From: Brachybacterium tyrofermentans
GTDB taxonomy: Bacteria; Actinomycetota; Actinomycetes; Actinomycetales; Dermabacteraceae
Direction: 5' to 3'
Assembly: GCF_014897585.1 (NCBI RefSeq)
Contig: NZ_JABUXW010000012.1
Coordinates: 62,001-126,000 of the forward strand
Length of the DNA stretch: 64,000 bases
Shown: piece by piece, positions 14,648 to 26,369 of the stretch
Position numbering within the stretch: position 1 is the stretch's first letter
How the letters are laid out: each line of letters starts with the position of its first letter
Notes under the pieces: model-generated
Told to the model about the DNA's origin: nothing
Seen by the model: only the letters and a program-made list of their open reading frames with translations
Databases searched by the model: none
Translations under genes and position numbers: made by a program

Positions 14648-15567
14648 ACGAGCAGAAGCGTGATATGACCGGCGCCTGGGCCCTGAACGCCCTGGACGCC
14701 GACGAGCGCGCCCTGATCGAGGACTTCCTCGCCCAGGATCCCGACGCAGCGTCCGAGGCGCACTCCCTCGAGGAGACCGCCGGTGAGCTCGCCCGCGGTC
14801 TCGAGCCGGAGGCCCCTCGCCCCGAGCTGAAGTCCTCGCTGATGGCGCGGATCTCGCAGACTCCCCAGCTGTCCACGGTGGACCAGGACTCCTCCGAGGA
14901 GGACCGGTCGGCACCGCGCGCGGCGACCCATCGCCGGGCCGGCGTGCCGCCCACCGACGCGGAAACCGAGACCGCAGCGACATCCGGGAGCACGACCGGC
15001 CCCGAGAGCGACGCCGGATCAGATGCGGCAGATGGGGGCCATGACGCCACCGTGATCCCCCTGGATCGCTACCGGTCCAGCGTCCGGCGCTCACGCTGGC
15101 TGTCCGTCGCCGCTGCGGCGCTGATGGTCACGAGCGTCGCAGGCGTCGGTCTCTGGAGCTCGGAGCGGGCTGCCCGGGACGATGCGCGGGCGACCATCGA
15201 GGCCCTGGAATCGCAGCAGGCCGGCTCGGACGAGGAGCAGGAGATGATCTCCGCACTCATGGCGGCGGACGACACCTCCCAGCTCACCGTGCCCTCCGCC
15301 CACGGCGGGGACCTGCACGTCATGTACTCCCGGGACCAGCAGGCCATGATCGTCCAGGCCGCTGGACTCCCGGAGCTGCCGAGCGACAGCACCTATCAGC
15401 TCTGGATCGTGGACGGCACCGCGAAGGATGCAGGCTTGATCTCCGAGCCGGACCAGATCGTGATGGCACGAGAAGAGATGTCCCCGACGGCCCAGATCGG
15501 TCTCAGCATCGAACCGGCCGGCGGTTCGGAGGAACCCACCGACGTGATCGCGATCCAGGAGTTGTGA
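14644..15567 (+). CDS. rskA: Anti-sigma factor RskA
   Basis: 307 residues. The N-terminal cytoplasmic zinc-free anti-sigma domain begins TGAWALNALDADERALIEDF, as in RskA. A disordered acidic/Ser-rich linker follows, then one membrane span (WLSVAAAALMVTSVAGVGLW) and an extracytoplasmic RskA domain with YQLWIVDGTAKDAGLIS. It holds SigK inactive at the membrane until cleaved by regulated proteolysis, as known for mycobacterial RskA. The GTG start at 14644 overlaps the sigK stop (GTGA), and its own stop overlaps the next ATG (TGATG), so three genes are tightly coupled. Confidence 0.9.
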   Translation: MNEQKRDMTGAWALNALDADERALIEDFLAQDPDAASEAHSLEETAGELARGLEPEAPRPELKSSLMARISQTPQLSTVDQDSSEEDRSAPRAATHRRAGVPPTDAETETAATSGSTTGPESDAGSDAADGGHDATVIPLDRYRSSVRRSRWLSVAAAALMVTSVAGVGLWSSERAARDDARATIEALESQQAGSDEEQEMISALMAADDTSQLTVPSAHGGDLHVMYSRDQQAMIVQAAGLPELPSDSTYQLWIVDGTAKDAGLISEPDQIVMAREEMSPTAQIGLSIEPAGGSEEPTDVIAIQEL

Positions 15568-17174
15568 TGAACACACACACCGACCGCCAGGAGTCCTCCG
15601 CCCGCGGCCCCCGCGCTGCACGGCCCGAGGTCCCCTGGTGGTCGGTGCTCGCCGGCGTGATCGGCGGGATCGTGCTGCTGGCCGTCGCGGAGCTGGTCTC
15701 CCTCGCCTTCAGCTCCTCCTCGGCGCCGTTCGTGGCCGTCGGCGGCGGGTTCATCGACATCATCCCGCCCTGGGTGAAGGACCTGGCGATCGGCCTGTTC
15801 GGCACCAAGGACAAGCTGGTCCTGTTCGCCTCGATGGTCGTGGTGTATCTGGTGCTCACGGCGTTGAACGGGGCCCTCGGATCCCGTCGGCCCCGCACGG
15901 CAGCCGCCGTGCTGGCGGGACTCGGCGTCTTCGCCACGATCATCGTGCTGACCCGGGCGCAGAACTCCGTCCCCGACGCGATCCCGACCGTGCTCGGAAC
16001 AGCGGTCGCGGTCCCGACGCTGCTGCTCCTGCTGCGCGCCGTGCGCGCTCCCTCCGCAGGTGCGAGGGCCGATGTCGTACAGGGGAACGCGGCGGGCTGG
16101 TCCCGACGGCGATCCCTGGTGGGCGTGGGGATGGTCGGCATCCTCGCCGTCATCGTCGCGGCGGGTGCTCGAGGGGTCAACGCGAGCCGCGAGATCGCGA
16201 GCAAGGCCGCCGGGTTCGCCCTGCCCACGCCGCCCACCCGCGCCGAGGAGATCCCCGCCGACGCCCGGGTGGACGTCGAGGGCATGCCCGCGTACCTCAC
16301 GCCGAACGACGACTTCTACCGGATCGACACGGCCCTCGCCGTCCCCCGCGTCGATCCGACGACCTGGGAGCTGCGGATCCACGGACTGGTCGACCGCGAG
16401 CTCACGCTGACGTTCGAGCAGCTGCTCGCCGAGCCGATGATCGAGAAGCATGTGACGCTGACCTGCGTCTCCAACACCGTCGGCGGAGATCTCGCCGGGA
16501 ACGCGACGTGGCTCGGCGTGCCGGTGCGCACGCTGCTGGACCGCGTCGGCGTCAAGGACGGGGCCGACATGGTGCTCTCCCGCTCCATCGACGGCTTCAC
16601 CGCCTCCACGCCGATCGAGGCCCTGACCGACGACCGCGACTCGTTGATCGCCGTGGGGATGAACGGTGAGCCGCTGCCCCAGGACCACGGGTATCCGGTG
16701 CGGATGGTCGTCCCCGGCCTGTACGGGTACGTCTCGGCCACGAAGTGGCTCACCGAGCTGACCGTGACCCGTTTCGCCGACGAGACCGCCTATTGGACCG
16801 ATCGCGGCTGGTCCGAGCGCGGCCCCATCAAGATCGCCTCCCGCGTGGACGTGCCGCGATCCTTCGGGAAGCTCTCCCCGGATGCCGACGGCGCCGTGAT
16901 GCTCGGCGGCACCGCCTGGGCGCAGCAGCGCGGCATCTCCGCCGTCGAGGTGAGGATCGACGACGGCGACTGGCGCGAGGCGGAGCTGGGTGCGGAGGTC
17001 AGCGCCGACACCTGGGTCCAATGGTCACTGCAGTGGGAGGACGCCACCGCCGGCGATCACAGCGTCTCGGTGCGGGCCACCGGCGGCGATGGTGAGCAGC
17101 AGACCGAGGAGCGGGCGAATCCGGTGCCGAACGGTGCGAGCGGATGGCACACGATCGAGTTCACCGTCGAATGA
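15567..17174 (+). CDS. Membrane-anchored molybdopterin-dependent oxidoreductase (sulfite oxidase fold)
   Basis: 535 residues. The first 190 hold four to five membrane segments (about 25-45, 70-90, 105-125 and 180-200). A sulfite-oxidase-type molybdopterin domain follows on the outside: YLTPNDDFYRIDTALAVPRV, then HVTLTCVSNTVGG with the presumed molybdenum-ligand Cys at residue 300, LVGVPVRTLL-like turns, and HGYPVRMVVPGLYG. The end is an immunoglobulin-like Mo-cofactor dimerisation domain. The substrate is unknown; relatives include YedY-like reductases that repair oxidised envelope proteins. The start overlaps rskA by one base, so it belongs to the sigK operon. Confidence 0.87.
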   Translation: MNTHTDRQESSARGPRAARPEVPWWSVLAGVIGGIVLLAVAELVSLAFSSSSAPFVAVGGGFIDIIPPWVKDLAIGLFGTKDKLVLFASMVVVYLVLTALNGALGSRRPRTAAAVLAGLGVFATIIVLTRAQNSVPDAIPTVLGTAVAVPTLLLLLRAVRAPSAGARADVVQGNAAGWSRRRSLVGVGMVGILAVIVAAGARGVNASREIASKAAGFALPTPPTRAEEIPADARVDVEGMPAYLTPNDDFYRIDTALAVPRVDPTTWELRIHGLVDRELTLTFEQLLAEPMIEKHVTLTCVSNTVGGDLAGNATWLGVPVRTLLDRVGVKDGADMVLSRSIDGFTASTPIEALTDDRDSLIAVGMNGEPLPQDHGYPVRMVVPGLYGYVSATKWLTELTVTRFADETAYWTDRGWSERGPIKIASRVDVPRSFGKLSPDADGAVMLGGTAWAQQRGISAVEVRIDDGDWREAELGAEVSADTWVQWSLQWEDATAGDHSVSVRATGGDGEQQTEERANPVPNGASGWHTIEFTVE

Positions 17175-17198
17175 GGCGGAGGATCGGTCGGCGCGGGG

Positions 17199-18575
17199 TC
17201 AGGGAGCCGTGATCGCGTCGTGGGCCGCCAGGGCCTCCTCACGGGAAGCGCGCAGATCGACCACGGGAGCTGCTCGGTGGTCGGTCCCGATCTCAGGAAC
17301 CCATCGACGCACATAGCGGCCCTCGCCGTCGAACCGGCTCTGCTGCCGGTCGGGGTTGAACACCCGGAAGTACGGGGCGGCGTCATCGCCGGTGCCGGCC
17401 ACCCACTGCCAGTTGAACGGGTTGGAGGCCTCGTCGGCGTCGACCAGGGTGTCCCAGAACCACTCCTCCCCGCGACGCCAGTGCACGCGCAGGTTCTTGG
17501 TGAGGAACGAGGCGACGACCAGGCGCACCCGGTTGTGCATCCACCCGGTCACCCAGAGCTCCCGCATCCCGGCATCGACCAGGTCGATGCCTGTGCTGCC
17601 CTGCTGCCAGGCACGAAGGCCCTCCTCGTCGTCCCGCCAGTCGAAGGCGTCGAACCGGGGTCGCACGTTGCGAGTCGCGAGATCGGGCAGGTGGTAGAGG
17701 CGGTGCCACGCGAACTCCCGCCACAGCAGCTCCGAGCGGAACGTCTCCGGGCCCGTCGCGCGGCCCGACGTCAGGCTGCGGTGCCAGACCTCGTGCGGGG
17801 ACACCTCCCCGTAGCGCAGGTGCGGGGACAGTCCCGACGTCCCGTCGATGCCGGGTCGATCCCGATCCTCCGCATACTGGTCGAGCACGTTCTCGAGGGC
17901 ATCCAGGCGTGCCCGGGCGCCCATCTCCCCCGGGGTCCAGGCCTCGCGCAGCCCACCGGCCCAGTCCGGCGCCGTCGGGAGCCATCCGCGGCCCTCCAGG
18001 GCCCGGGCGAACTCGACCTCGTCGAGCCAGCGGCTGCTGTCCTGGGACCCGGTGAGCTCGGGTCCACGCAGCCGCGGCGGCGGCCCCTCGGGGAGGCGGG
18101 GCTCTGCGGTCTCGCGGCAGGCCCGTGCGAACGGCGAGTAGACCTTGTAGGGGTCTCCCGCCTGCGTGGAGATCGTCCACGGCTCGTGGAGCAGATAGCC
18201 GTCGACGCTCTCGGCCCTCAGCCCGCTCTCCCGCAGTCTCGCCTTCAGGCGGGCATCCACCGCGCGACGGGGCTCGTGATAACGACGGGTCCAGACCACG
18301 GCCTGGGCCGCGGTGTCCTCCACGAGCTGTGGGATGAGCTGCTCGGGGTCGCCGCTGAGCAGGACCAGCGGCACCCCGTGCTCGCGCAGCCGAGCTCCGA
18401 GCTCGGTCAGCGAATGGTGAAGCCACCACAGCGAGGCGGCCCCGGGTGGACGCACCCCGGCGAGCTGCTCGTCCACGTGCACGGCCACCACCTCGCCGTC
18501 GGCCGCCGCGGCCCGCAGGGCCGGGTTGTCGTGGATCCGCAGATCGTCCCGCACCCACCAGATCGACGTCGTCAT
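17199..18575 (-). CDS. phr: Deoxyribodipyrimidine photolyase
   Basis: 458 residues. It opens with IWWVRDDLRIHDNPAL, the photolyase antenna domain. The FAD domain contains GTSGLSPHLRYGEVSPHEVW, ELLWREFAWH, and near the end FNWQWVAGTGDDAAPYFRVF followed by FNPDRQQSRFDGEGRYVRRW. These are the standard class I CPD photolyase motifs. The enzyme uses blue light to split pyrimidine dimers in DNA. Length and motif order are normal. It is a single gene converging on the sigK operon. An AT-rich near-palindrome lies upstream and could be its operator. Confidence 0.93.
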   Translation of the reverse strand: MTTSIWWVRDDLRIHDNPALRAAAADGEVVAVHVDEQLAGVRPPGAASLWWLHHSLTELGARLREHGVPLVLLSGDPEQLIPQLVEDTAAQAVVWTRRYHEPRRAVDARLKARLRESGLRAESVDGYLLHEPWTISTQAGDPYKVYSPFARACRETAEPRLPEGPPPRLRGPELTGSQDSSRWLDEVEFARALEGRGWLPTAPDWAGGLREAWTPGEMGARARLDALENVLDQYAEDRDRPGIDGTSGLSPHLRYGEVSPHEVWHRSLTSGRATGPETFRSELLWREFAWHRLYHLPDLATRNVRPRFDAFDWRDDEEGLRAWQQGSTGIDLVDAGMRELWVTGWMHNRVRLVVASFLTKNLRVHWRRGEEWFWDTLVDADEASNPFNWQWVAGTGDDAAPYFRVFNPDRQQSRFDGEGRYVRRWVPEIGTDHRAAPVVDLRASREEALAAHDAITAP

Positions 18576-18606
18576 GCTGGCCCTTCTCTCGCACGAGTGA
18601 CTGATC

Positions 18607-18625
18607 TATATAGCTTAGCTACATA
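18607..18625 (-). promoter_or_regulatory. AT-rich near-palindrome upstream of photolyase
   Basis: TATATAGCTTAGCTACATA is a 19-bp inverted repeat with one mismatched pair, in an unusually AT-rich patch of this GC-rich sequence, 32 bp upstream of the photolyase ATG. It could be an operator overlapping the promoter, perhaps for a light- or MarR-type regulator; this is inference. Confidence 0.45.
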
Positions 18626-18666
18626 AATTCGCACGAGGGCACCACGGTCCCCCGGGGAGCCCGTCC

Positions 18667-19458
18667 TCAGCGAAGCCCGTCCTCGGCCACCAGGCCGTGC
18701 TCTCGGACCAGGGCGTTCAGCGCGTCGGGCGCCGCAGCCAGGCGGGCGCACACCTCGGCGGCGTCCCCGATCAGCAGCTCGGCCCCGGTGAGCGCGACCA
18801 GCTCGTCGAACATCTCCTGCTGACGGTGGCGCAGCGGGATGGGACGCTCGTGGGCGACGACGCCCCAGCTGGAGGCGTACACGTCGTAGTGGGAGGGGGT
18901 CTCGCCGGTGGCGAGGGTGAGCGGGAACCGCGAGGCGTCCAGGCGCACCCGCTCGTAGTTCGGTTCGGTCTCGTCGACCACCGCGAGCTGGGCGTCGTCG
19001 AACCACGTGGCCACGAGCTCCATCCGCTCGCCGTCGGCCCGGTACGGGGCGGCGGGAATGTACCCGCGGGCGGACGTGTGGGCGCAGTGTCCGACGGCCA
19101 GACCGTGCACCGTGCAGCGCACGAACGGGGTGGCGATCTGCAGGTCACGGCCGGAGCGGGCGTACTTGCGGGCGATCGTCTCCGGAGTCTGGTTCGAGCC
19201 GACGGCCACCACCAGGGTGCGTTCGGCGAGCGGCGCGGCACCCTCGGCGGCGAGGGCTTGATCGATCGCGGCGACGTCCACGAGAGCACGGTCCCGGGCC
19301 CCGGTCGATGCCTCGGTCGGGGCGTCGTCGGCACCTTCCGGATCCAGATCCACGATCCCGCTGCCCAGCAGGAGCGCCGAGCGCACGGCGGGGCCGGTCC
19401 AGGGATAGTCCTCCGGGGCGTCGGGGAGCGTGGGGGCGGAGGTCGTCGAGGAGGACAT
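18667..19458 (-). CDS. Unrecognised cytoplasmic protein
   Basis: 263 residues, no signal peptide or membrane segment. The centre has RTLVVAVGSNQTPETIARKY, then TPFVRCTVHGLAVGHCAHTS and GYIPAAPY, then VVDETEPNYERVRL. A glycine-rich GSN turn followed much later by E-x-NYERV is reminiscent of gamma-glutamylcyclotransferase-like folds, but the match is too loose to name a function. Conserved-looking Cys and His residues (RCTVHG, GHCAH) might bind a metal. Codon use is like its neighbours. It stands alone, upstream of the photolyase in the same direction. Confidence 0.7.
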   Translation of the reverse strand: MSSSTTSAPTLPDAPEDYPWTGPAVRSALLLGSGIVDLDPEGADDAPTEASTGARDRALVDVAAIDQALAAEGAAPLAERTLVVAVGSNQTPETIARKYARSGRDLQIATPFVRCTVHGLAVGHCAHTSARGYIPAAPYRADGERMELVATWFDDAQLAVVDETEPNYERVRLDASRFPLTLATGETPSHYDVYASSWGVVAHERPIPLRHRQQEMFDELVALTGAELLIGDAAEVCARLAAAPDALNALVREHGLVAEDGLR

Positions 19459-19505
19459 CCTCCGACCCTAGCGAGATGACGCGCTCATCCCGAGGATCTC
19501 GTGGT

Positions 19506-19602
19506 CGGTCGCACGCTCGCCCCTCGCCCGAGTGCGACCCCCTCACCCGAGTGCGACCAAGGCGTTGTGCTGACGGCCTGAGAACAGCGCCTGGGTCGCA
19601 CT
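19506..19602. repeat. Four GGTCGCAC copies in both orientations
   Basis: GGTCGCAC (19506-19513), AGTGCGACC (19531-19539 and 19550-19558, each inside CCCGAGTGCGACC) and GGTCGCACT (19594-19602) cluster within 100 bp between two divergent genes. The arrangement could be an operator array or a small mobile-repeat remnant. Confidence 0.6.
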
Positions 19603-19632
19603 GGATGCGCGGGCGGTCTCTAGAGTGGGGGG

Positions 19633-20112
19633 ATGAGCGAACAGCGTGCGGTCGATGCCCTGACGGCCTCCGGTCTCGAGTTCGAGATCACCCGCCATGG
19701 GAGGGTCGGCTCCCTCGCGGAGGCGGCCGCCGCCCGGGGGGTCGAGCCGCGGGACATCATCAAGACCCTCGTGGTGCGCCGCGCCGAGGGCGAGTACCTG
19801 TTCGTGCTGGTCCCGGGCGATCGGGAGATCTCCTGGCCCAAGCTGCGCTCATTCCTCGGCGTGAACCGCCTGTCCATGCCGGACAAGGACGTCGCACAGC
19901 AGGCCACCGGGTACGAGCGCGGCACCATCACCCCGTTCGGCTCCACCACGGCCTGGCCCGTCGTCGCCGACCTCGACCTCAGCGGGGATCCCGAACGACG
20001 GATCTCCCTGGGCGCCGGCGCCCACGGCGTCGCCGCGACCGTCAACGCCGAAGCGGCCCTCTCCCGCCTCCACGCCCAGGTCGCCGACGTCACCGACCTG
20101 CAGGCCCCGTAA
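19633..20112 (+). CDS. ybaK: YbaK/EbsC-type aminoacyl-tRNA deacylase
   Basis: 159 residues. It has the YbaK/ProX pattern: SLAEAAAARGVEPRDIIKTLVVR, YLFVLVPGDREISWPKLR, then a GYERGTITPFG loop and DPERRISLGAGAHGVAATV. The conserved Lys of IIKTLVV and the GxITPFG motif mark the editing pocket. These proteins hydrolyse mischarged tRNAs such as Cys- or Ala-tRNA-Pro in trans; the exact preference cannot be read. Single gene ending at a bidirectional hairpin. Confidence 0.88.
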   Translation: MSEQRAVDALTASGLEFEITRHGRVGSLAEAAAARGVEPRDIIKTLVVRRAEGEYLFVLVPGDREISWPKLRSFLGVNRLSMPDKDVAQQATGYERGTITPFGSTTAWPVVADLDLSGDPERRISLGAGAHGVAATVNAEAALSRLHAQVADVTDLQAP

Positions 20113-20195
20113 CCCTGCCCCCCGGATCCGCAGGACTCCGGCCCGGAAACAGGGCACGGGACGGACTCGGGACAGCACCGCCGAAACACCGAACG

Positions 20196-20224
20196 GGCGG
20201 GCACCGCGAGGGTGCCCGCCCGGT
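20196..20224. terminator. Bidirectional terminator between ybaK and the gyrA operon
   Basis: CGGGCGGGCACC (20196-20207) and GGTGCCCGCCCG (20213-20224) form a perfect 12-bp stem between convergent genes. Confidence 0.85.
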
Positions 20225-20260
20225 GCCCGGCGAGGTGGTGCGCCTGCGCGGCGCGACCGG

Positions 20261-20833
20261 TCACTCGTCGGTGAAGGTCAGCTTCAATCCGCCCAGCAGC
20301 GCCGCCACCAGGTTGTAGAGGAAGGCCAGCAGGGTGCCGAGCGCGGTGATGATCACGACGTTCACCACGGCGACGATCGTGCCGTAGCTGACCATCTTCG
20401 AGAACTGAAAGAACTCCATGAAGGGCAGCGGGCTGCCGCCATTGAGGTCGCGCCCCAGCTGGTCGACCTTGTCCCACAGGCCGATCGCGTCGACGAGGTT
20501 CCAGGTCAGGATCACGGCCACGACGGTCGCGATACCGAGGGCGATCGCCACCAGGAAGGACAGCTTCATCACCGAGAACGGGTCCAACCGCGCCAGCGTG
20601 AGGCGCACGCGGCGGGGGCCGCGCTTCTCGGCCTCGGCGGCAGGCGACGACGTCGTCGTCTTCTTCGGGCTGCGGCTGGCGCCCTTGGACGCCGACCCCT
20701 TGCCGGAACCGATCGACTGCTCCGAGCTGGCTGTCGTGCCGCCCTCAGCGCCGTCCTCGAACGACGGGAGCTTGGTGGTCGCCTCCGGAGACGTCGTGGT
20801 ACCGCTCGCGGCCCTCGAGTCACTCGTGCTCAC
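20261..20833 (-). CDS. DUF3566 membrane protein
   Basis: 190 residues. A disordered charged N-terminus (about 80 residues) precedes the DUF3566 region: VRLTLARLDPFSVMKLSFLV, a first membrane segment (LVAIALGIATVVAVILTWNL), a loop with LNGGSPLPFMEFFQFSKM, and a second membrane segment continuing into FLYNLVAALLGGLKLTFTDE. This family sits immediately after gyrA throughout Actinobacteria. Its role is unknown, though the position implies a link to the replication/division neighbourhood. It starts 3 bp after gyrA stops, so it is co-transcribed. Confidence 0.92.
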   Translation of the reverse strand: MSTSDSRAASGTTTSPEATTKLPSFEDGAEGGTTASSEQSIGSGKGSASKGASRSPKKTTTSSPAAEAEKRGPRRVRLTLARLDPFSVMKLSFLVAIALGIATVVAVILTWNLVDAIGLWDKVDQLGRDLNGGSPLPFMEFFQFSKMVSYGTIVAVVNVVIITALGTLLAFLYNLVAALLGGLKLTFTDE

Positions 20834-20836
20834 GGA

Positions 20837-23647
20837 TCACTCCTCGATCTGGTCGTCGTCGCCGGCCGGCGATTTCTCGGACGGGTCTGAGCCTAGATCA
20901 TCGGACGGTGCCTGGTCCTGCTCCGACTCCCCGTCGGACGCGATCTCCACAGCATCCCCATCTGCGACGTCCGCGCTCTCCCCCTCGACATCCGCGAGCA
21001 CGGGTGCCTCGGCGCCCTCGATCTCCTCGTCGATCTCGGATTCGGGGCTGGTGGTGACCAGCAGGATCCGATCGCCCTTGTCGGGCTTGGCGAAGACGAC
21101 GCCCATCGTGGTGCGGCCCTTGGGCGGCACCTCGGCGACGCGCGAGCGGACCACACGGCCCTTCTCCATCACCACGAGCAGCTCGTCGGACTCGTCGACG
21201 GCGGCGGCGCCCACCAGGTGGCCGCGGTCGTCAGGGAGCTTCGCGACCCGGATGCCCAGGCCGCCACGGCCCTGCACGCGGTACTCGTCCAGACTCGTGC
21301 GCTTGGCGTAGCCGCCATCGGTCACGGTCATCACGAACTGATCGGGCCGCAGCACATCCATCGCCAGCAGCTCGTCATCGTGACGGAACTTCATACCCGT
21401 GACACCGCTGGTCGCACGGCCCGTCGGCCGCAGCACGTCGTCGGCCGCCGGGAACCGCACGGACTGGCCGTTGCGGGAGACCAGGATCAGGTGGTCGTCC
21501 GCGTTGACCGCACGGGCCGCGATCACGCGGTCCGGCTGCGTGCCGTCGATCCCGTCGATGTCGCGCAGGTTGATCGCGATGATGCCGCCGGTGCGGTTGG
21601 AGTCGAAGGCCGTCAGGGCCGTCTTCTTCACCAGGCCGGAGGCGGTCGCGAGCACCAGGTACTGGGTGTCCTCGTAGGTGTCGATCGCGAGCACGGAGGC
21701 GATGCTCTCCTCCGGCTGGAACGCCATCAGGTTCGCGACGTGCTGACCCTTGGCGTCGCGCGCCGCCTCGGGCAGCTCGTAGCCCTTGGCGCGATAGACG
21801 CGGCCCTGGTTGGTGAAGAACAGCAGCCAGCGGTGCGTCGTGGTGGTGAAGAAGTGCTCGACGACGTCGTCCGCGCGCAGCGAGGCGCCGCGCACCCCCT
21901 TGCCACCGCGCTTCTGGGCGCGGTACTGGTCCTCGCGGGTGCGCTTGACGTAACCACCACGGGTGATGGTGACGACCACGTCCTCCTCGGGGATCAGATC
22001 CTCCATGGACATGTCGCCGTCGAAGGGCAGGATCTCCGTGCGGCGGTCGTCGCCGTACTTGTCGACGATCTCCTGCAGCTCCTCGGAGACGATCTCGCGC
22101 TGGCGCTCCGGCGAGCTCAGGATCGCGGTGTACTCCTCGATGAGGGCCTGGAGCCGGTTGTGCTCATCGGTGATCTTCTGACGCTCCAGGGCGGCCAGGC
22201 GGCGCAGCTGCATCGCGAGGATGGCGTTGGCCTGGATCTCGTCGATCTCGAGCATGTTCATCAGCCCCACGCGCGCCTCGTCGGCGTCCGGGGAACGACG
22301 GATCAGGGCGATGACCTCGTCGAGCGCGTCGAGCGCCTTGAGGTAGCCGCGGTAGATGTGGATCTGCTCCTCGGCCTTGCGCAGGCGGTACCGGGTACGA
22401 CGCACGATGACGTCGATCTGGTGCTTGGTCCACTCGCGCACGAAGGAGTCGATCGACAGGGTGCGGGGCACCCCGTTCGCGAGCGCCAGCATGTTCGCGG
22501 AGAAGTTCTCCTGCAGCTGGGTGTGCTTGAACAGGTTGTTCAGCACGACCTTCGCGACGGCGTCGCGCTTGAGCGTGATGACCAGGCGCTGACCGGTGCG
22601 GCCGGAGGTCTCGTCGGTGATGTCGGCGATGCCCTGGATCTTCCCGAGCTTGACCATCTCGGCGATCTTGCGCGCGAGGTTGTCCGGGTTGACCTGGTAC
22701 GGCAGCTCGGTGACCACGAGGGACATGCGCCCGTTGATCTCCTCGGTGGAGACCACGGCGCGCTGGGAGATGGAGCCGCGACCGGTGCGGTACGCCTCCT
22801 CGATGCCCTTGGTGCCGGCGATGGTGGCGCCGCTGGGGAAGTCGGGGCCCTTGATGAAGCGCAGGCACGCGTCCAGCAGCTCGGGCTTCGAGGCCTCGTG
22901 GTTCTTCAGCAGCCACTGCACCGCGTCGGCGACCTCGCGCAGGTTGTGCGGCGGGATGTTCGTGGCCATGCCCACGGCGATGCCGGAGGAGCCGTTGACC
23001 AGCAGGTTCGGGAAACGGGCGGGCAGCACGACGGGCTCGTCGACGGTGTTGTCGTAGTTGCCCTGCATATCGACCGTCTCCTGGTCGATGTCACGCACGA
23101 GCTCGAGGGCCAGCGGAGCCATCTTGCACTCGGTGTATCGCGGGGCGGCCGCGCCGTCGTCGCCCGGGGAGCCGAAGTTCCCCTGGCCCAGGATCAGCGG
23201 GTAGCGCATCGCCCAGGGCTGCACGAGGCGCACCATGGCGTCGTAGATCGCGCTGTCGCCATGGGGGTGGTAGTTGCCCATGACCTCGCCGACGACCTTC
23301 GCGCACTTCGAGAAGGAGCGGTCGGGACGGTAGCCGCCGTCGTACATCGCGTAGACGATCCGGCGGTGCACGGGCTTGAGGCCGTCGCGCACGTCGGGCA
23401 GCGCACGCGAGACGATCACGCTCATCGCGTAGTCGAGGTAGGAGCGCTGCATCTCCTGGTTGAGGTCGACCTGGGTGATGCGGTCGATCTCGTGCTCGTC
23501 GAGCGGGTCGACGAGGGTGACGGTGCGGTCCGTCGCCTCGGAGGTCGAGACCTCGTGGGCACCCTCGGGGGTGGCCTGTCCGGCCATCCCCGCAGGCAGC
23601 TCGGGGTTCTCGTCGGGGTTCGTGGGGTCCTGCGGGGTGTCGCTCAT
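20837..23647 (-). CDS. gyrA: DNA gyrase subunit A
   Basis: 936 residues. The breakage-reunion domain has [20 protein letters not shown], the catalytic-Tyr region [10 protein letters not shown], and [20 protein letters not shown]. The quinolone-determining stretch [15 protein letters not shown] keeps the Ser and Asp typical of sensitive enzymes. The C-terminal beta-pinwheel carries the GyrA-box ([12 protein letters not shown]). The last 90 residues are a long acidic tail ([20 protein letters not shown]). With GyrB it introduces negative supercoils. It follows gyrB by 87 bp in the same direction, and DUF3566 follows it. Confidence 0.98.
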   Translation of the reverse strand: MSDTPQDPTNPDENPELPAGMAGQATPEGAHEVSTSEATDRTVTLVDPLDEHEIDRITQVDLNQEMQRSYLDYAMSVIVSRALPDVRDGLKPVHRRIVYAMYDGGYRPDRSFSKCAKVVGEVMGNYHPHGDSAIYDAMVRLVQPWAMRYPLILGQGNFGSPGDDGAAAPRYTECKMAPLALELVRDIDQETVDMQGNYDNTVDEPVVLPARFPNLLVNGSSGIAVGMATNIPPHNLREVADAVQWLLKNHEASKPELLDACLRFIKGPDFPSGATIAGTKGIEEAYRTGRGSISQRAVVSTEEINGRMSLVVTELPYQVNPDNLARKIAEMVKLGKIQGIADITDETSGRTGQRLVITLKRDAVAKVVLNNLFKHTQLQENFSANMLALANGVPRTLSIDSFVREWTKHQIDVIVRRTRYRLRKAEEQIHIYRGYLKALDALDEVIALIRRSPDADEARVGLMNMLEIDEIQANAILAMQLRRLAALERQKITDEHNRLQALIEEYTAILSSPERQREIVSEELQEIVDKYGDDRRTEILPFDGDMSMEDLIPEEDVVVTITRGGYVKRTREDQYRAQKRGGKGVRGASLRADDVVEHFFTTTTHRWLLFFTNQGRVYRAKGYELPEAARDAKGQHVANLMAFQPEESIASVLAIDTYEDTQYLVLATASGLVKKTALTAFDSNRTGGIIAINLRDIDGIDGTQPDRVIAARAVNADDHLILVSRNGQSVRFPAADDVLRPTGRATSGVTGMKFRHDDELLAMDVLRPDQFVMTVTDGGYAKRTSLDEYRVQGRGGLGIRVAKLPDDRGHLVGAAAVDESDELLVVMEKGRVVRSRVAEVPPKGRTTMGVVFAKPDKGDRILLVTTSPESEIDEEIEGAEAPVLADVEGESADVADGDAVEIASDGESEQDQAPSDDLGSDPSEKSPAGDDDQIEE

Positions 23648-23734
23648 GAGGCGGGAGGCCTTTCAGGTGGGGCCGATGGTCGTGGCGCTCCCAGGGGCGC
23701 GGGCTCTCGCCCTGCGCCGCTCCGGGTGCCGAGA

Positions 23735-26310
<2,576 letters not shown>

Positions 26311-26360
26311 CGTGGGCCCTCCCGTCAGACCGAGCCGCGGCCCGACGGGAGGAGCCCACG
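26311..26360 (-). terminator. Terminator of the riboflavin operon
   Basis: The arms 26311-26329 and 26342-26360 pair (CGTGGGC plus CCTCCCGTC against GACGGGAGG plus GCCCACG, one bulged A), 10 bp after the ribH stop. Confidence 0.8.
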
Positions 26361-26369
26361 CTCTGTGGA

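Noticed and set aside
22880-23340. Quinolone-resistance change in gyrA
   Set aside because: The [15 protein letters not shown] stretch keeps the Ser and Asp typical of sensitive enzymes.
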